Shown piece after piece: positions 29,637 to 37,489 of a stretch of DNA of 64,000 nt; the stretch's first letter is position 1; each line of letters opens with the position of its first letter. Source of the stretch: Tritrichomonas foetus (taxonomy: Eukaryota; Parabasalia; Tritrichomonadida; Tritrichomonadidae). The notes under the pieces are model-generated. The model made no database searches, was not told the DNA's origin, and saw only the letters and a program-made list of their open reading frames with translations. A program made the position numbers and the translations under genes. Location: contig MLAK01000544.1 in NCBI GenBank assembly GCA_001839685.1, positions 1 through 64,000 of the forward strand, given 5' to 3'.

Positions 29637-30215
29637 ATGTTTCGTGACAGATATCAGGCCGGTTTCTTGAATCTCTTCTATTCTGTTGGTTCCAAACCAC
29701 TCAGTATATGGGATTCTCACGTTGAAAACGGTTACATCAAGCGTATTACAGATCAAGACATTCGCAGCTGCGTTGTTGAAATTGTCAGCACAAACGTCAA
29801 TAGCACATTCGTAACGTGCCCAAAGAACCCCAAAGATGAACTTGCCATTAAATTGCCCTTCCTTGTTCTCGTCTTAAAATATCTCAAAAAATATTTTACA
29901 TTTGAAATTCAAGTCCTCGATGATATGAACATGCGCCGTCGTTTTCGTGCTTCGAACTATCAATCAAAAACGCGCGTTAAACCGTTCGTTTGCACGCTTC
30001 CAATGCGTTTAGATCCCGGATGGAACCAAATTCAATTCAACTTGTCCGATTTTACACGTCGTGCGTACGGAACAAATTACATTGAAACTATCCGTGTTAG
30101 TGTTTATGCAAATTGTCGAATCCGCCGTATTTATTTCTCAGATCGTTTATACACAGAAGACGAAGTTCCACCAGAATATCGTCTCATTCCAACTAAGGGT
30201 GAAGCTGAAGAGTAA
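29637..30215 (+). CDS. CFAP20: CFAP20 (axonemal doublet protein, BUG22/GTL3)
   Basis: A 192-residue protein that aligns from end to end with the very conserved CFAP20 family: opening [20 protein letters not shown], then [61 protein letters not shown] and [20 protein letters not shown]20 lies in the inner junction of axonemal doublet microtubules, where it links the A and B tubules, and it is needed for normal waveform and stability. Trichomonads have several motile flagella, so this role applies directly. A short acidic tail (GEAEE) is extra. Confidence 0.97.
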   Translation: MFRDRYQAGFLNLFYSVGSKPLSIWDSHVENGYIKRITDQDIRSCVVEIVSTNVNSTFVTCPKNPKDELAIKLPFLVLVLKYLKKYFTFEIQVLDDMNMRRRFRASNYQSKTRVKPFVCTLPMRLDPGWNQIQFNLSDFTRRAYGTNYIETIRVSVYANCRIRRIYFSDRLYTEDEVPPEYRLIPTKGEAEE

Positions 30216-30818
30216 ATATCGATTTTTAATAGCATTAATTCCACATTTCTCGATTTATTTTTTGAGTCAATATTTTGTATTCATGATTTTTTGTTTATTC
30301 TTTATTAGTATCACTTTTTCTGGATTGGAACTGAAATTTCAGAGATATGAGATTGTTTTATCAGTGAAAAATAAAAATTTTTGGTAATCATATTATATTA
30401 TCTTGAGAAAGCCTTTTCTTAAGGTCTTCTTGATTTAGAAATTAAATTTTACGGAATTCATGGAGATTTTTAGATTTACCTCTGATTTAATTTCACCAAT
30501 TGAGAAATTGATTTCAATCGTTCAGAAATTTTATCAAATTGATTCATTCTAAAAGGAAATTATTTATATGCATGTACATGACAATTGTTAGAAATGAATA
30601 TTTTTCCTAAACACTGAATAAAAATTAAAGAAAGATATTTTCAAAAAAAAAATCGAAAATAGATGTTGCTTTTTATTCTATTTACCTACATATTTTTTAT
30701 TATATTATATCCTAAAAATATCTTTAGAAAATCACATTTTTTGAATCAATCACAAATATCTGTTGGAAAAGTGAAACTCATCATTAAAAGAGATGAATTA
30801 ATAGGATAAACAATTTTG
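30216..30818. other. Intergenic, no gene seen
   Basis: Spacer between the convergent CFAP20 and HP1-like genes. No ORF with protein features. Confidence 0.55.
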
Positions 30819-31394
30819 TCATTTTGGTTTTTCTTCCACTAATTTTTCTTTGCAATATTCTATGAACAAATCTTTATTTCTCAGAATTAATTCAGAATGC
30901 GGAATTTTTTGAACTTGATCTGAATCATTAAATTTAACTTTCCACGTTATAACTCCGTCCTGGTTGTTGCAACCAACAATTCTTGTAATTTTCTTATTTT
31001 GATCATTATGATAACGTTTTAATTTTGAAACCGACTCGATTTTGGGTTGTTCGGTGTTCACTACAAAAAGCAAATTGCCTTTCATGATTTGAACATGTTT
31101 TATATTCTCGCCTGAAGAATTTGAATTATCTTTTCGTTTATTTTTCGCCGGTTTTTTTGTTTTCTTCGTAGAAGTTGTCGTAGAAGTCGTTTGTTGTGCG
31201 TTTATGTTAATGTTGTTGTCGATTTTCTGCGCGAGTTTGTTGAAATTTGAAATCATTTCTTCAGGATACCAATCCCATTGAAGGGAATCATTAAATAGCC
31301 CATCATGGCTTCCCTTTACACCGGCATACCACTCTTTTATGCCATTTTCTGTTCGCGAAGCAGCGATGGCATAAACACGAATTTTTTCATTCAT
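30819..31394 (-). CDS. HP1-like protein (divergent chromodomain + chromo shadow domain)
   Basis: About 191 residues from the ATG at 31394; an 11-residue extension to 31427 is leader-like. Residues 3-55 read like a divergent chromodomain: a beta-strand start (IRVYAIAASRTENGIKEWYAGVKG), then LQWDWYPEEMISNFNKLAQK in the place of the usual W-P-E-x-L plus helix. A Lys/Ser/Thr-rich hinge follows (about 65-95). Residues 130-185 resemble a chromo shadow domain: TRIVGCNNQDGVITWKVKF, then DSDQVQKIPHSELILR and the final helix LFIEYCKEKLV. This domain order is that of HP1, which binds methylated histone H3 and dimerises through the shadow domain. Aromatic-cage residues of the first domain are only partly recognisable. 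The call rests on pattern reading and needs profile searches. Confidence 0.62.
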   Translation of the reverse strand: MNEKIRVYAIAASRTENGIKEWYAGVKGSHDGLFNDSLQWDWYPEEMISNFNKLAQKIDNNININAQQTTSTTTSTKKTKKPAKNKRKDNSNSSGENIKHVQIMKGNLLFVVNTEQPKIESVSKLKRYHNDQNKKITRIVGCNNQDGVITWKVKFNDSDQVQKIPHSELILRNKDLFIEYCKEKLVEEKPK

Positions 31395-31907
31395 GAAATA
31401 TGAAAAAAAAGTGGAGAAAAGGTTCAAAAAATACTAACTATGATAATAAAATAATTTGTAAATATAATTAATGACTCTCCTTCATTCCATACAAAAATTA
31501 ATATAATCCGATGAAAACTAATCATGTTATTGTGAATGAATTTTGGCCCAATTAATTTCTTATGTAATTATTTTTCGTTTACTTCATCTCTTCTCAATTT
31601 TAATGCTAATGGGAAATAAATTACAAATCATTCTCAAAAAATCTGGAGAAAGATTTCATTCTCAAATGCATACAACCATATAAACATTCAATAAAAAAGT
31701 TAAGATAAGTGACTCAATAAAAACTTTTATAAATTATTCAACCCTTCATCATAGTTTTTTGATTCATCATGGTATGGTTCTCAAACACAAATAAAAGGGG
31801 GAAATAATAATAATTAATCGAAATATGAATCGATTGGAAACTTTTGTAGATTTATACTTCATAATTTACGGTATTTATTAATATATTATATCATATATAC
31901 GTTTGCA
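31395..31907. other. Intergenic, no gene seen
   Basis: AT-rich spacer between two minus-strand genes; nothing is recognisable. Confidence 0.55.
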
Positions 31908-33135
31908 TTATAGCTTCCCACCTTTAGATCGAAGAAATTCAATGAGTTCTTTGTCTTGTTCTTCAGCAAGTTGAAGCGGGGTTCTTTTAGAAATAAGTCA
32001 AAACTCCATTAATAATAAAAATAAACAGTATTAAAAACAAATTACAAACAATATCAAGGGCATTGATATTAATTCCATTGATTTGAGTTAAAATTTTAAC
32101 AAGATCAAGTCTAGAATATTGTGCTGCATAATGTAGAATAGTTCTTTGGAATTTATCGATATGTTCATTAATATTATTCAATTTAGGTAAAGATAAAACA
32201 AAGTATTCAATGTTATTAGACTGAATACTCACTTTTATAGATTCGACAGAGAACGAAGTCTTTTTTAGAATAAGGTCACAAATTTCTTTTCGATTAAATT
32301 CAATTGCAATATCCAAACAATTATTGAATTTAAAACCTTTAGATTCTAACAAAGACACAATTTTTGTATTTCCACCAATTGCTGCAAATTGGGTAATTAA
32401 TGGTCTTAATTCAGCACCTTGGTTTAACAAGTATTCAAATGAATTAAATGATCCAAAAAATGCAGCAAGTTCAATCACTCGTGGTGATAATAATCTCAAA
32501 AAGCTACAAGTTTCGTAAATTGATGATGATATTGTGTCATTCAGATTATTGGTATTAATTAAAGCTGTTAATGATGATACATCATCATTTCTTAATGCAA
32601 TAGAAATAGGATTATTATTATAGCCATTTTCACGGTTTTGCTTATGTAATGTAAAATCAGAAGGAAGATTTTCTTGAATCAAAAGTGATCCTTTTACATG
32701 TTTTTCAAATGCCGCTGGCATTGCTTCTTTTATTTCAGGTGCAAAATAAATAAATGTGTTGTCATCTTTTTTAGCTGATTCAATTATACAATTTATGTCG
32801 ATTAATTTTAATTCATAAAATTTCAGTCTGATGTAATTGCATTGAGATGTTAAATTGTTCAATTCTTTTGAATTTAAAAATTGTGGTATATGTTTAGAAG
32901 CAAGTGATAGAATTGAATTAAAACATTCAATTAAAAGAGGACGACAATCAAAAGCAGATATAAGAGTTTTTAAGAAAAATCTCATATCTTCTTTAGATTT
33001 CATATATTTTGATTGAACGATTGTTACTCTTGTTTGCATTAAATTGTTTTTGGTAATATTCCAAAGTAGAGATTGTAATTTTATCATTTCATCAATGTGA
33101 GTTTTATTTTGTTGCAACACTTCATGTATGGACAT
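31908..33135 (-). pseudogene. Ankyrin-repeat protein of the trichomonad type, 3' end out of frame
   Basis: The main frame runs from the ATG at 33135 (an in-frame ATG at 33219 lies upstream of an AGACCGTTTA motif and is probably leader) to a stop at 31987. The N-terminal 190 residues are the helical region seen before ankyrin repeats in the very large trichomonad ankyrin family. Then come degenerate repeats, ending FQRTILHYAAQYSRLDLVKILTQ and ININALD. There the frame turns into hydrophobic AT-rich sequence, while another frame continues the missing last repeat: KRTPLQLAEEQDKELIEFLR, ending in a stop at 31908-31910. So about 65 nt separate the two halves. No standard GT-AG junction restores the frame. 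The choices are a pseudogene, a sequencing or assembly error, or an unusual short intron. Confidence 0.65.
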
Positions 33136-33176
33136 TTTTCTAAAGTTTAGAGAACGTTTATTTGCTGTGTTTGAAA

Positions 33177-33186
33177 TAAACGGTCT
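33177..33186 (-). promoter_or_regulatory. AGACCGTTTA promoter-like motif
   Basis: Exact 10-mer in sense orientation, 41 nt upstream of the ATG at 33135. It lies inside the longer ORF, which argues that 33135 and not 33219 is the true start. Confidence 0.5.
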
Positions 33187-33484
33187 TATTTCAATTTTTC
33201 TTACAAATTTTTCATCCAATTAAAACTTCGTTTTCTTCTCTCCATCTGACTGAAAACATGTTTTTAATAAATAACTATTTATTTTTCATCAATAAACATA
33301 TTAGAGAAAATTTGCTATTGGCAAAAACTTTCCCAGAAATAATATTTCAATTCATTTTCATAGATCTGCCAATTTTACCAAAATAGAATATATATTTGTA
33401 ATGAAATCATTTAACTCGACGATAAGAAGCCGATGAATTTTGAATTAGAACTACGGTTAGATCTATCGATCACTCATTCCCAAA
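33187..33484. other. Divergent intergenic region
   Basis: Separates the ankyrin gene (minus) from V-ATPase B (plus). GATCACTCATTCCC just before the V-ATPase ATG is loosely like the T. vaginalis initiator (TCAYTWYTCATTA). Confidence 0.4.
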
Positions 33485-35005
33485 ATGTCAAGCAACCCGA
33501 GCTCTGATGATGTTCATCAGCAGAACATCAAGGCCGCCCTCCGTGATTATATCGTTCACCCACGAATTGAATATCGTACAGTTACAAGCGTTAATGGTCC
33601 ACTTGTTATCTGCGACAACGTTAAATTCCCAAAGTATGCCGAAATCGTTCGCTTAACACTTGGTGATGGAACAGAACGTAGAGGTAAAGTTCTCGAAGTT
33701 CAAGGCGATAAAGCCGTTGTTCAAGTTTTCGAAGGTACAACAGATATCGACGTAAAGAGAACCCGTATCGAATTCACAGGTCAAACACAGCACACACCAG
33801 TTTCAACAGATATGCTTGGTCGTGTTTTCTCAGGATCTGGAGCACCACTCGACCATGGACCACCAGTTCTTGCCGACGACTTCCTTGATATCGAAGGTCA
33901 GCCAATCAACCCATACAATCGTGAATATCCAAGAGAAATGATTCAAACCGGTCTTTCAGCTATCGATGTCATGAACTCCATTGCTCGTGGTCAAAAAATC
34001 CCAATTTTCTCAGCCTCTGGTCTTCCACACAACCAGATTGCTGCCCAAATCTGTCGTCAAGCCGGTCTCGTCCAACATCGTGGAAAGGACGTCAAAGATA
34101 CATCACCAGATAACTTCGCCATTGTTTTCGGTGCTATGGGTGTCAACAAGTCAACTGCCCAGTATTTCCAACAAGATTTCGAACAATCCGGCTCTATGGA
34201 GCGTGTCGTTCTTTTCCTCAACCACGCCAACGATCCAACAATCGAAAGACTTATCACACCACGTATCGCTTTAACAACCGCCGAATATCTCGCCTACGAC
34301 CAAGGAATGCACATTTTGGCCATTCTTACCGATATGACTTCATACGCCAACGCTCTTCGTGAAGTTTCCACAGCCCGTTCAGAAGTTCCAGGACGTCGTT
34401 CGTACCCAGGTTACATGTATACCGACTTTGCCGCCATCTACGAAAGAGCCGGTCGTGTTAAAGGAAGGCCAGGTTCAATCACACAAATCCCAATCCTTAC
34501 CATGCCATCCGACGATATCACCCACCCAATCCCAGATCTTACTGGATACATCACAGAAGGCCAGATCTACGTTGATCGTCAACTCGATAACAAGCAGATC
34601 TATCCACCAATCAACCTTCTTCCATCCCTCTCACGTCTCATGAAGAGCGCTATCGGAGAAGGCCTCACAAGAAAGGACCACGGCGCCGTCTCCAACCAGA
34701 TGTACGCCTCCTACGCCCACGGCAAAGACGTTCTCGCCATGAAGGCCGTCGTCGGTGAAGAATCACTCACAGAAGACGACAAGAAGCACATTGAATTCCT
34801 CCACAGATTCGAAAACGAGTTCCTCCGCCAGGGACCGTACGAGGCCAGAAACGTCTTCGAGTCGCTCGACCTTGCATGGGAGACACTCCGTACACTCCCA
34901 AGAGAGGCCCTCAAGCGTATCGACGTCAAGATGCTGAACGAATTCTTCCCACGTGGCAAGAAGGGCGACAGCGAACATAGGGATGAAGCGAATGAAGAAG
35001 AATAA
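33485..35005 (+). CDS. V-type H+-ATPase subunit B
   Basis: A 506-residue regulatory nucleotide-binding subunit of the V1 sector, which with subunit A forms the hexamer that drives proton pumping into acidic compartments. The family features are present throughout: the N-terminal barrel ([24 protein letters not shown] opening), [17 protein letters not shown], a degenerate P-loop region ([21 protein letters not shown]), which is normal for subunit B, then [47 protein letters not shown] and [15 protein letters not shown]. The length is usual. Codon use is rich in C-ending codons compared with the spacers, consistent with strong expression. Located on lysosomal and vacuolar membranes. Confidence 0.97.
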   Translation: MSSNPSSDDVHQQNIKAALRDYIVHPRIEYRTVTSVNGPLVICDNVKFPKYAEIVRLTLGDGTERRGKVLEVQGDKAVVQVFEGTTDIDVKRTRIEFTGQTQHTPVSTDMLGRVFSGSGAPLDHGPPVLADDFLDIEGQPINPYNREYPREMIQTGLSAIDVMNSIARGQKIPIFSASGLPHNQIAAQICRQAGLVQHRGKDVKDTSPDNFAIVFGAMGVNKSTAQYFQQDFEQSGSMERVVLFLNHANDPTIERLITPRIALTTAEYLAYDQGMHILAILTDMTSYANALREVSTARSEVPGRRSYPGYMYTDFAAIYERAGRVKGRPGSITQIPILTMPSDDITHPIPDLTGYITEGQIYVDRQLDNKQIYPPINLLPSLSRLMKSAIGEGLTRKDHGAVSNQMYASYAHGKDVLAMKAVVGEESLTEDDKKHIEFLHRFENEFLRQGPYEARNVFESLDLAWETLRTLPREALKRIDVKMLNEFFPRGKKGDSEHRDEANEEE

Positions 35006-35268
35006 GCATCTAGATTTTTTACTAAATAAAACCAATTCTCTGCTAATTCCTTTCCACTCCTTTTTTTATATTCCTTTCTTCCTTTCCATTTTGACAAGGA
35101 TTTAGTGTTTTTATGATCGACAAGCAATCCTTTTTCGTCGTTTGCATGTGTTTTTGCCAAGTGTGGATAAATATAGAAATGAGAAAATGCCAATGCTGTT
35201 TTTTCAGAAATAGGATTTCATAATATTACAGAAATGTGATTTAAAAAGCTTCCTAAAGATAACGGATA

Positions 35269-35568
35269 ATGACTGATGCAGAAAAAATTCTCGCCGATCT
35301 CGCTCGAAAAGACGGTGTTATTGGCACGGTCATATTGACAAGTGATGGTGTTCCAATTCGTTCAGATTTTCCTGAAAATGAAACAAATTTATATTCGGCC
35401 CTAGTTGCGCACTTTGTCCAGAGAACCAAAAAAGCCCTCGAGGAAATACCAGATTCAGGTGAAACAGAAGTTATCAGGATTCGCTCAAAGAAAAATGAGC
35501 TGATTGTCGCTCCATATGGAAACTTTATTTTCATCGCTGTTCAGGACCCATTCAATGTTCATAAGTAA
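35269..35568 (+). CDS. DYNLRB: Roadblock/LC7 dynein light chain
   Basis: A 99-residue protein that fits the whole roadblock fold: an N-terminal helix (AEKILADLARKDGVIGTVILTSDG), strands VPIRSDFPENETNLYS, the helix ALVAHFVQRTKKALEEI and the final beta hairpin ELIVAPYGNFIFIAVQDP. Roadblock light chains dimerise and bind the intermediate chains of cytoplasmic and axonemal dyneins. Given the other axonemal genes in the window, either class of dynein is possible. Confidence 0.94.
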   Translation: MTDAEKILADLARKDGVIGTVILTSDGVPIRSDFPENETNLYSALVAHFVQRTKKALEEIPDSGETEVIRIRSKKNELIVAPYGNFIFIAVQDPFNVHK

Positions 35569-36144
35569 TCACCTTCTCGGAATAAAGTTAGGCACCTTAA
35601 TTTGCTGCTTCACACAGATATTATATTAAAATTGATTTAAAGTTTAAAATTTCAAATATTTTTTATTACTTTTGTGTTTTCACATCTTTCTCATGTATTT
35701 AAAAAGACCTTTTATTCGGTCACTATTCTATTATTCTCATGAAAAGTAGATTTTGATCCAATCAAAATAAAACTGGTTTAAATGAGTACTCTAAAATGTA
35801 TACATTCTTTTATACGTGTATTTTCACATTTTGATTAACATTATCATTGAGAAAGCAGAGTTGATGAAAAATATATTTCAGATCACCATATAATTAATAT
35901 TATCTCTCATGGATGTTTTCAAGTGAATGCCATAGGATTTTCTTATCAATAAAATGAAGAAGTGAATATTTTTCTCAAGAAACAGTTTTAGTGAGAGTTA
36001 CTCAATTCACATCAAAATAAGAAATTGAATAGTTTATATTATTTTATTTGTGTTTGTCGAGATTGTATAGTTTATTTATATATTAATCAAACAGACCTAT
36101 TCAGTCTTTGAGAGGCAAAGGAAGGCCATTTTTCTCAAAACAAA
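35569..36144. other. Gene-free stretch and presumed 5' part of a non-coding transcript
   Basis: No ORF of note. The last part (about 36100-36144) would be the first exon of the transcript whose intron is at 36145-36249; it has no ATG between about 36000 and the 5' splice site. ACAGACCTATTCAG at 36091 is a weak relative of the AGACCGTTTATTC motif. Confidence 0.4.
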
Positions 36145-36249
36145 GTATGTAACTCTGGCTCTGATGATATTGTTCCTCTCGACTTAAACCAATTGGTGAT
36201 GTTGAAATTTAACAGCGTCTGAGCCTTCTTTCGATAAACTAACACACAG
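36145..36249 (+). other. Trichomonad-type spliceosomal intron, 105 nt
   Basis: Begins GTATGT (36145-36150) and ends with ACTAACACACAG (36238-36249). Both match the strict trichomonad intron signals; the 3' element fuses branch point and splice site and is highly specific. It is the only copy of the 3' word noticed in the window. The 105-nt length is within the known range. Neither flanking exon has a useful reading frame, so the host is probably non-coding or this is an intron in a 5' UTR. The intron encloses a C/D snoRNA-like unit. Confidence 0.8.
36157..36225 (+). ncRNA. Candidate box C/D snoRNA inside the intron
   Basis: A 69-nt unit. It has box C TGATGA at 36162-36167, a possible box D' CTTA at 36183-36186, box C' GTGATGT at 36196-36202 and box D CTGA at 36219-36222. 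Short complementary ends GGC (36157-36159) and GCC (36223-36225) would close the terminal stem. The order C, D', C', D and the size fit C/D methylation guides. The guide before D' contains GTTCCTCTCG (36172-36181), complementary to CGAGAGGAAC of the sarcin-ricin loop of large-subunit rRNA. Intron flanks of 12 nt each side fit exonucleolytic release from the debranched intron. The box C first base is C rather than a purine, and the terminal stem is short, so experimental support is wanted. Confidence 0.68.
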
Positions 36250-36898
36250 AATTCTTTTTTTTGCGACAACAAGAAAATCCATTCATTAACAAATCTTCAC
36301 CCGTAAGAAACGTTAACCATGTTGATTTTTAACTAAAAACACATTCGTGCTTCCCTGTAATGATTTTACACTTTTTTCTTTTTTTATTTACATATATATG
36401 TTCATTCATATTCGAGGATTGGCAAATCCTTTTTTTCGTTATTGAGAATGATGTATTGCCTTATTTTCTCATCATTAAAATGAATTAAAAATTAATTTGA
36501 GATTTCGAATATTTTCACAATTGTTTTTTCATCGAAATAAGGAGTGTTTCATGTGGCATTTGAAGCAATGAAAAAAAATCATTTAGCAAATCATTTCACT
36601 TGAACAAAAAGATGAATGGCGAAACAATTTTTACATTTGATTCTTCATGATGGTGTGGTGTCACTTTTGTGTTCATTTTTATAATCACCAAGTGACTTTG
36701 ATTTGTTATTGAGAAAAAAATGGCCAGGGGTTCCCCATAATAAAAAAAATATCAAAATTTCAAAATCTTAAAAATAATCACACATTTAATTTATCAGTGT
36801 AGCCGACAATAATATAAAATTAGTCGGAGAAAGAAAAAGTCGCTTGAAAAGCAACTCAATCAGCCCGCTCAGAAATATCAAGCCGAAAAAGCATTTTT
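36250..36898. other. Presumed 3' exon of a non-coding host and gene-free spacer
   Basis: Downstream of the intron, the first ATG (36318) opens only a five-codon frame. No protein gene is visible up to the 3' end of the ubiquitin-like gene. An ORF from 36844 on the plus strand is antisense to that gene and is not supported. Confidence 0.45.
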
Positions 36899-37489
36899 CT
36901 ACCAAAGTGTTGGGAGAGGCATTTCACATGGCGACTCCTCATTATTTGGCAGTACAACAGTTGGCTCAATTTTACGATTTCTCGAATTTTGAGCGAATAT
37001 CGAATAACACTGCTCGAACCTTTCGAGTAGAATCGGCCTCTCGCAGATTTTCATCATTCGAATGTCGCGGAGACGAGCAAATTCGCCAGATGTCCGGGGG
37101 TCGAGCCGCATTTTCATTCTTTCGGCCAAATTGTCGTTACTTTCACAAATGTGGGACCAAAATGACATATTCTGGTGAAATGCTTCACCTTCAATGTCAC
37201 TCTCTGATCGATTTCCGTGATTTTTTTCGTCAATTGAATTATTTCGATAATTGGGGCAGAAAAGGTGAGGTTCCTTTCGAGAAATAGCGACAATTATTGC
37301 GCCATCGGACACTTGATAAAAATTGAGAGGCTGAGATTCTGTCATTGCAAGCCCATCATAGAGCAATTCACAATCGGGATCTGGAAGGATTTTCTTAATA
37401 TCATAAACGCGCATTGATGGAGATAAACAAATCTCCCTGCGCAATGAGACGTCGGGAATGCAGACGATCACTCGGATTCTACTTGACAT
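36899..37489 (-). CDS. Protein with N-terminal ubiquitin-like domain
   Basis: A 196-residue protein. Residues 1-70 read as a ubiquitin fold: a first strand RIRVIVCIPD, second strand LRREICLSPS, helix MRVYDIKKIL, then CELLYDGLAM and LNFYQVSDGAIIVAI, which correspond to the ubiquitin strands and the DG turn. There is no Gly-Gly, so it is a fixed domain, not a modifier. The rest (about 75-196) is charged, with helical stretches (NLAERMKMRLDPRT; ILLERFEQCYSIFAQ), and matches nothing recognised. Proteins of this layout often work with the proteasome or p97; that is only a hint. The frame on the other strand across this locus is a shadow. Confidence 0.72.
   Translation of the reverse strand: MSSRIRVIVCIPDVSLRREICLSPSMRVYDIKKILPDPDCELLYDGLAMTESQPLNFYQVSDGAIIVAISRKEPHLFCPNYRNNSIDEKNHGNRSESDIEGEAFHQNMSFWSHICESNDNLAERMKMRLDPRTSGEFARLRDIRMMKICERPILLERFEQCYSIFAQNSRNRKIEPTVVLPNNEESPCEMPLPTLW

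Noticed and set aside
36844..37287. 147-codon plus-strand ORF
   Set aside because: It is antisense to the ubiquitin-like protein gene, whose frame shows a clear fold, and has no domain or promoter-like motif of its own.
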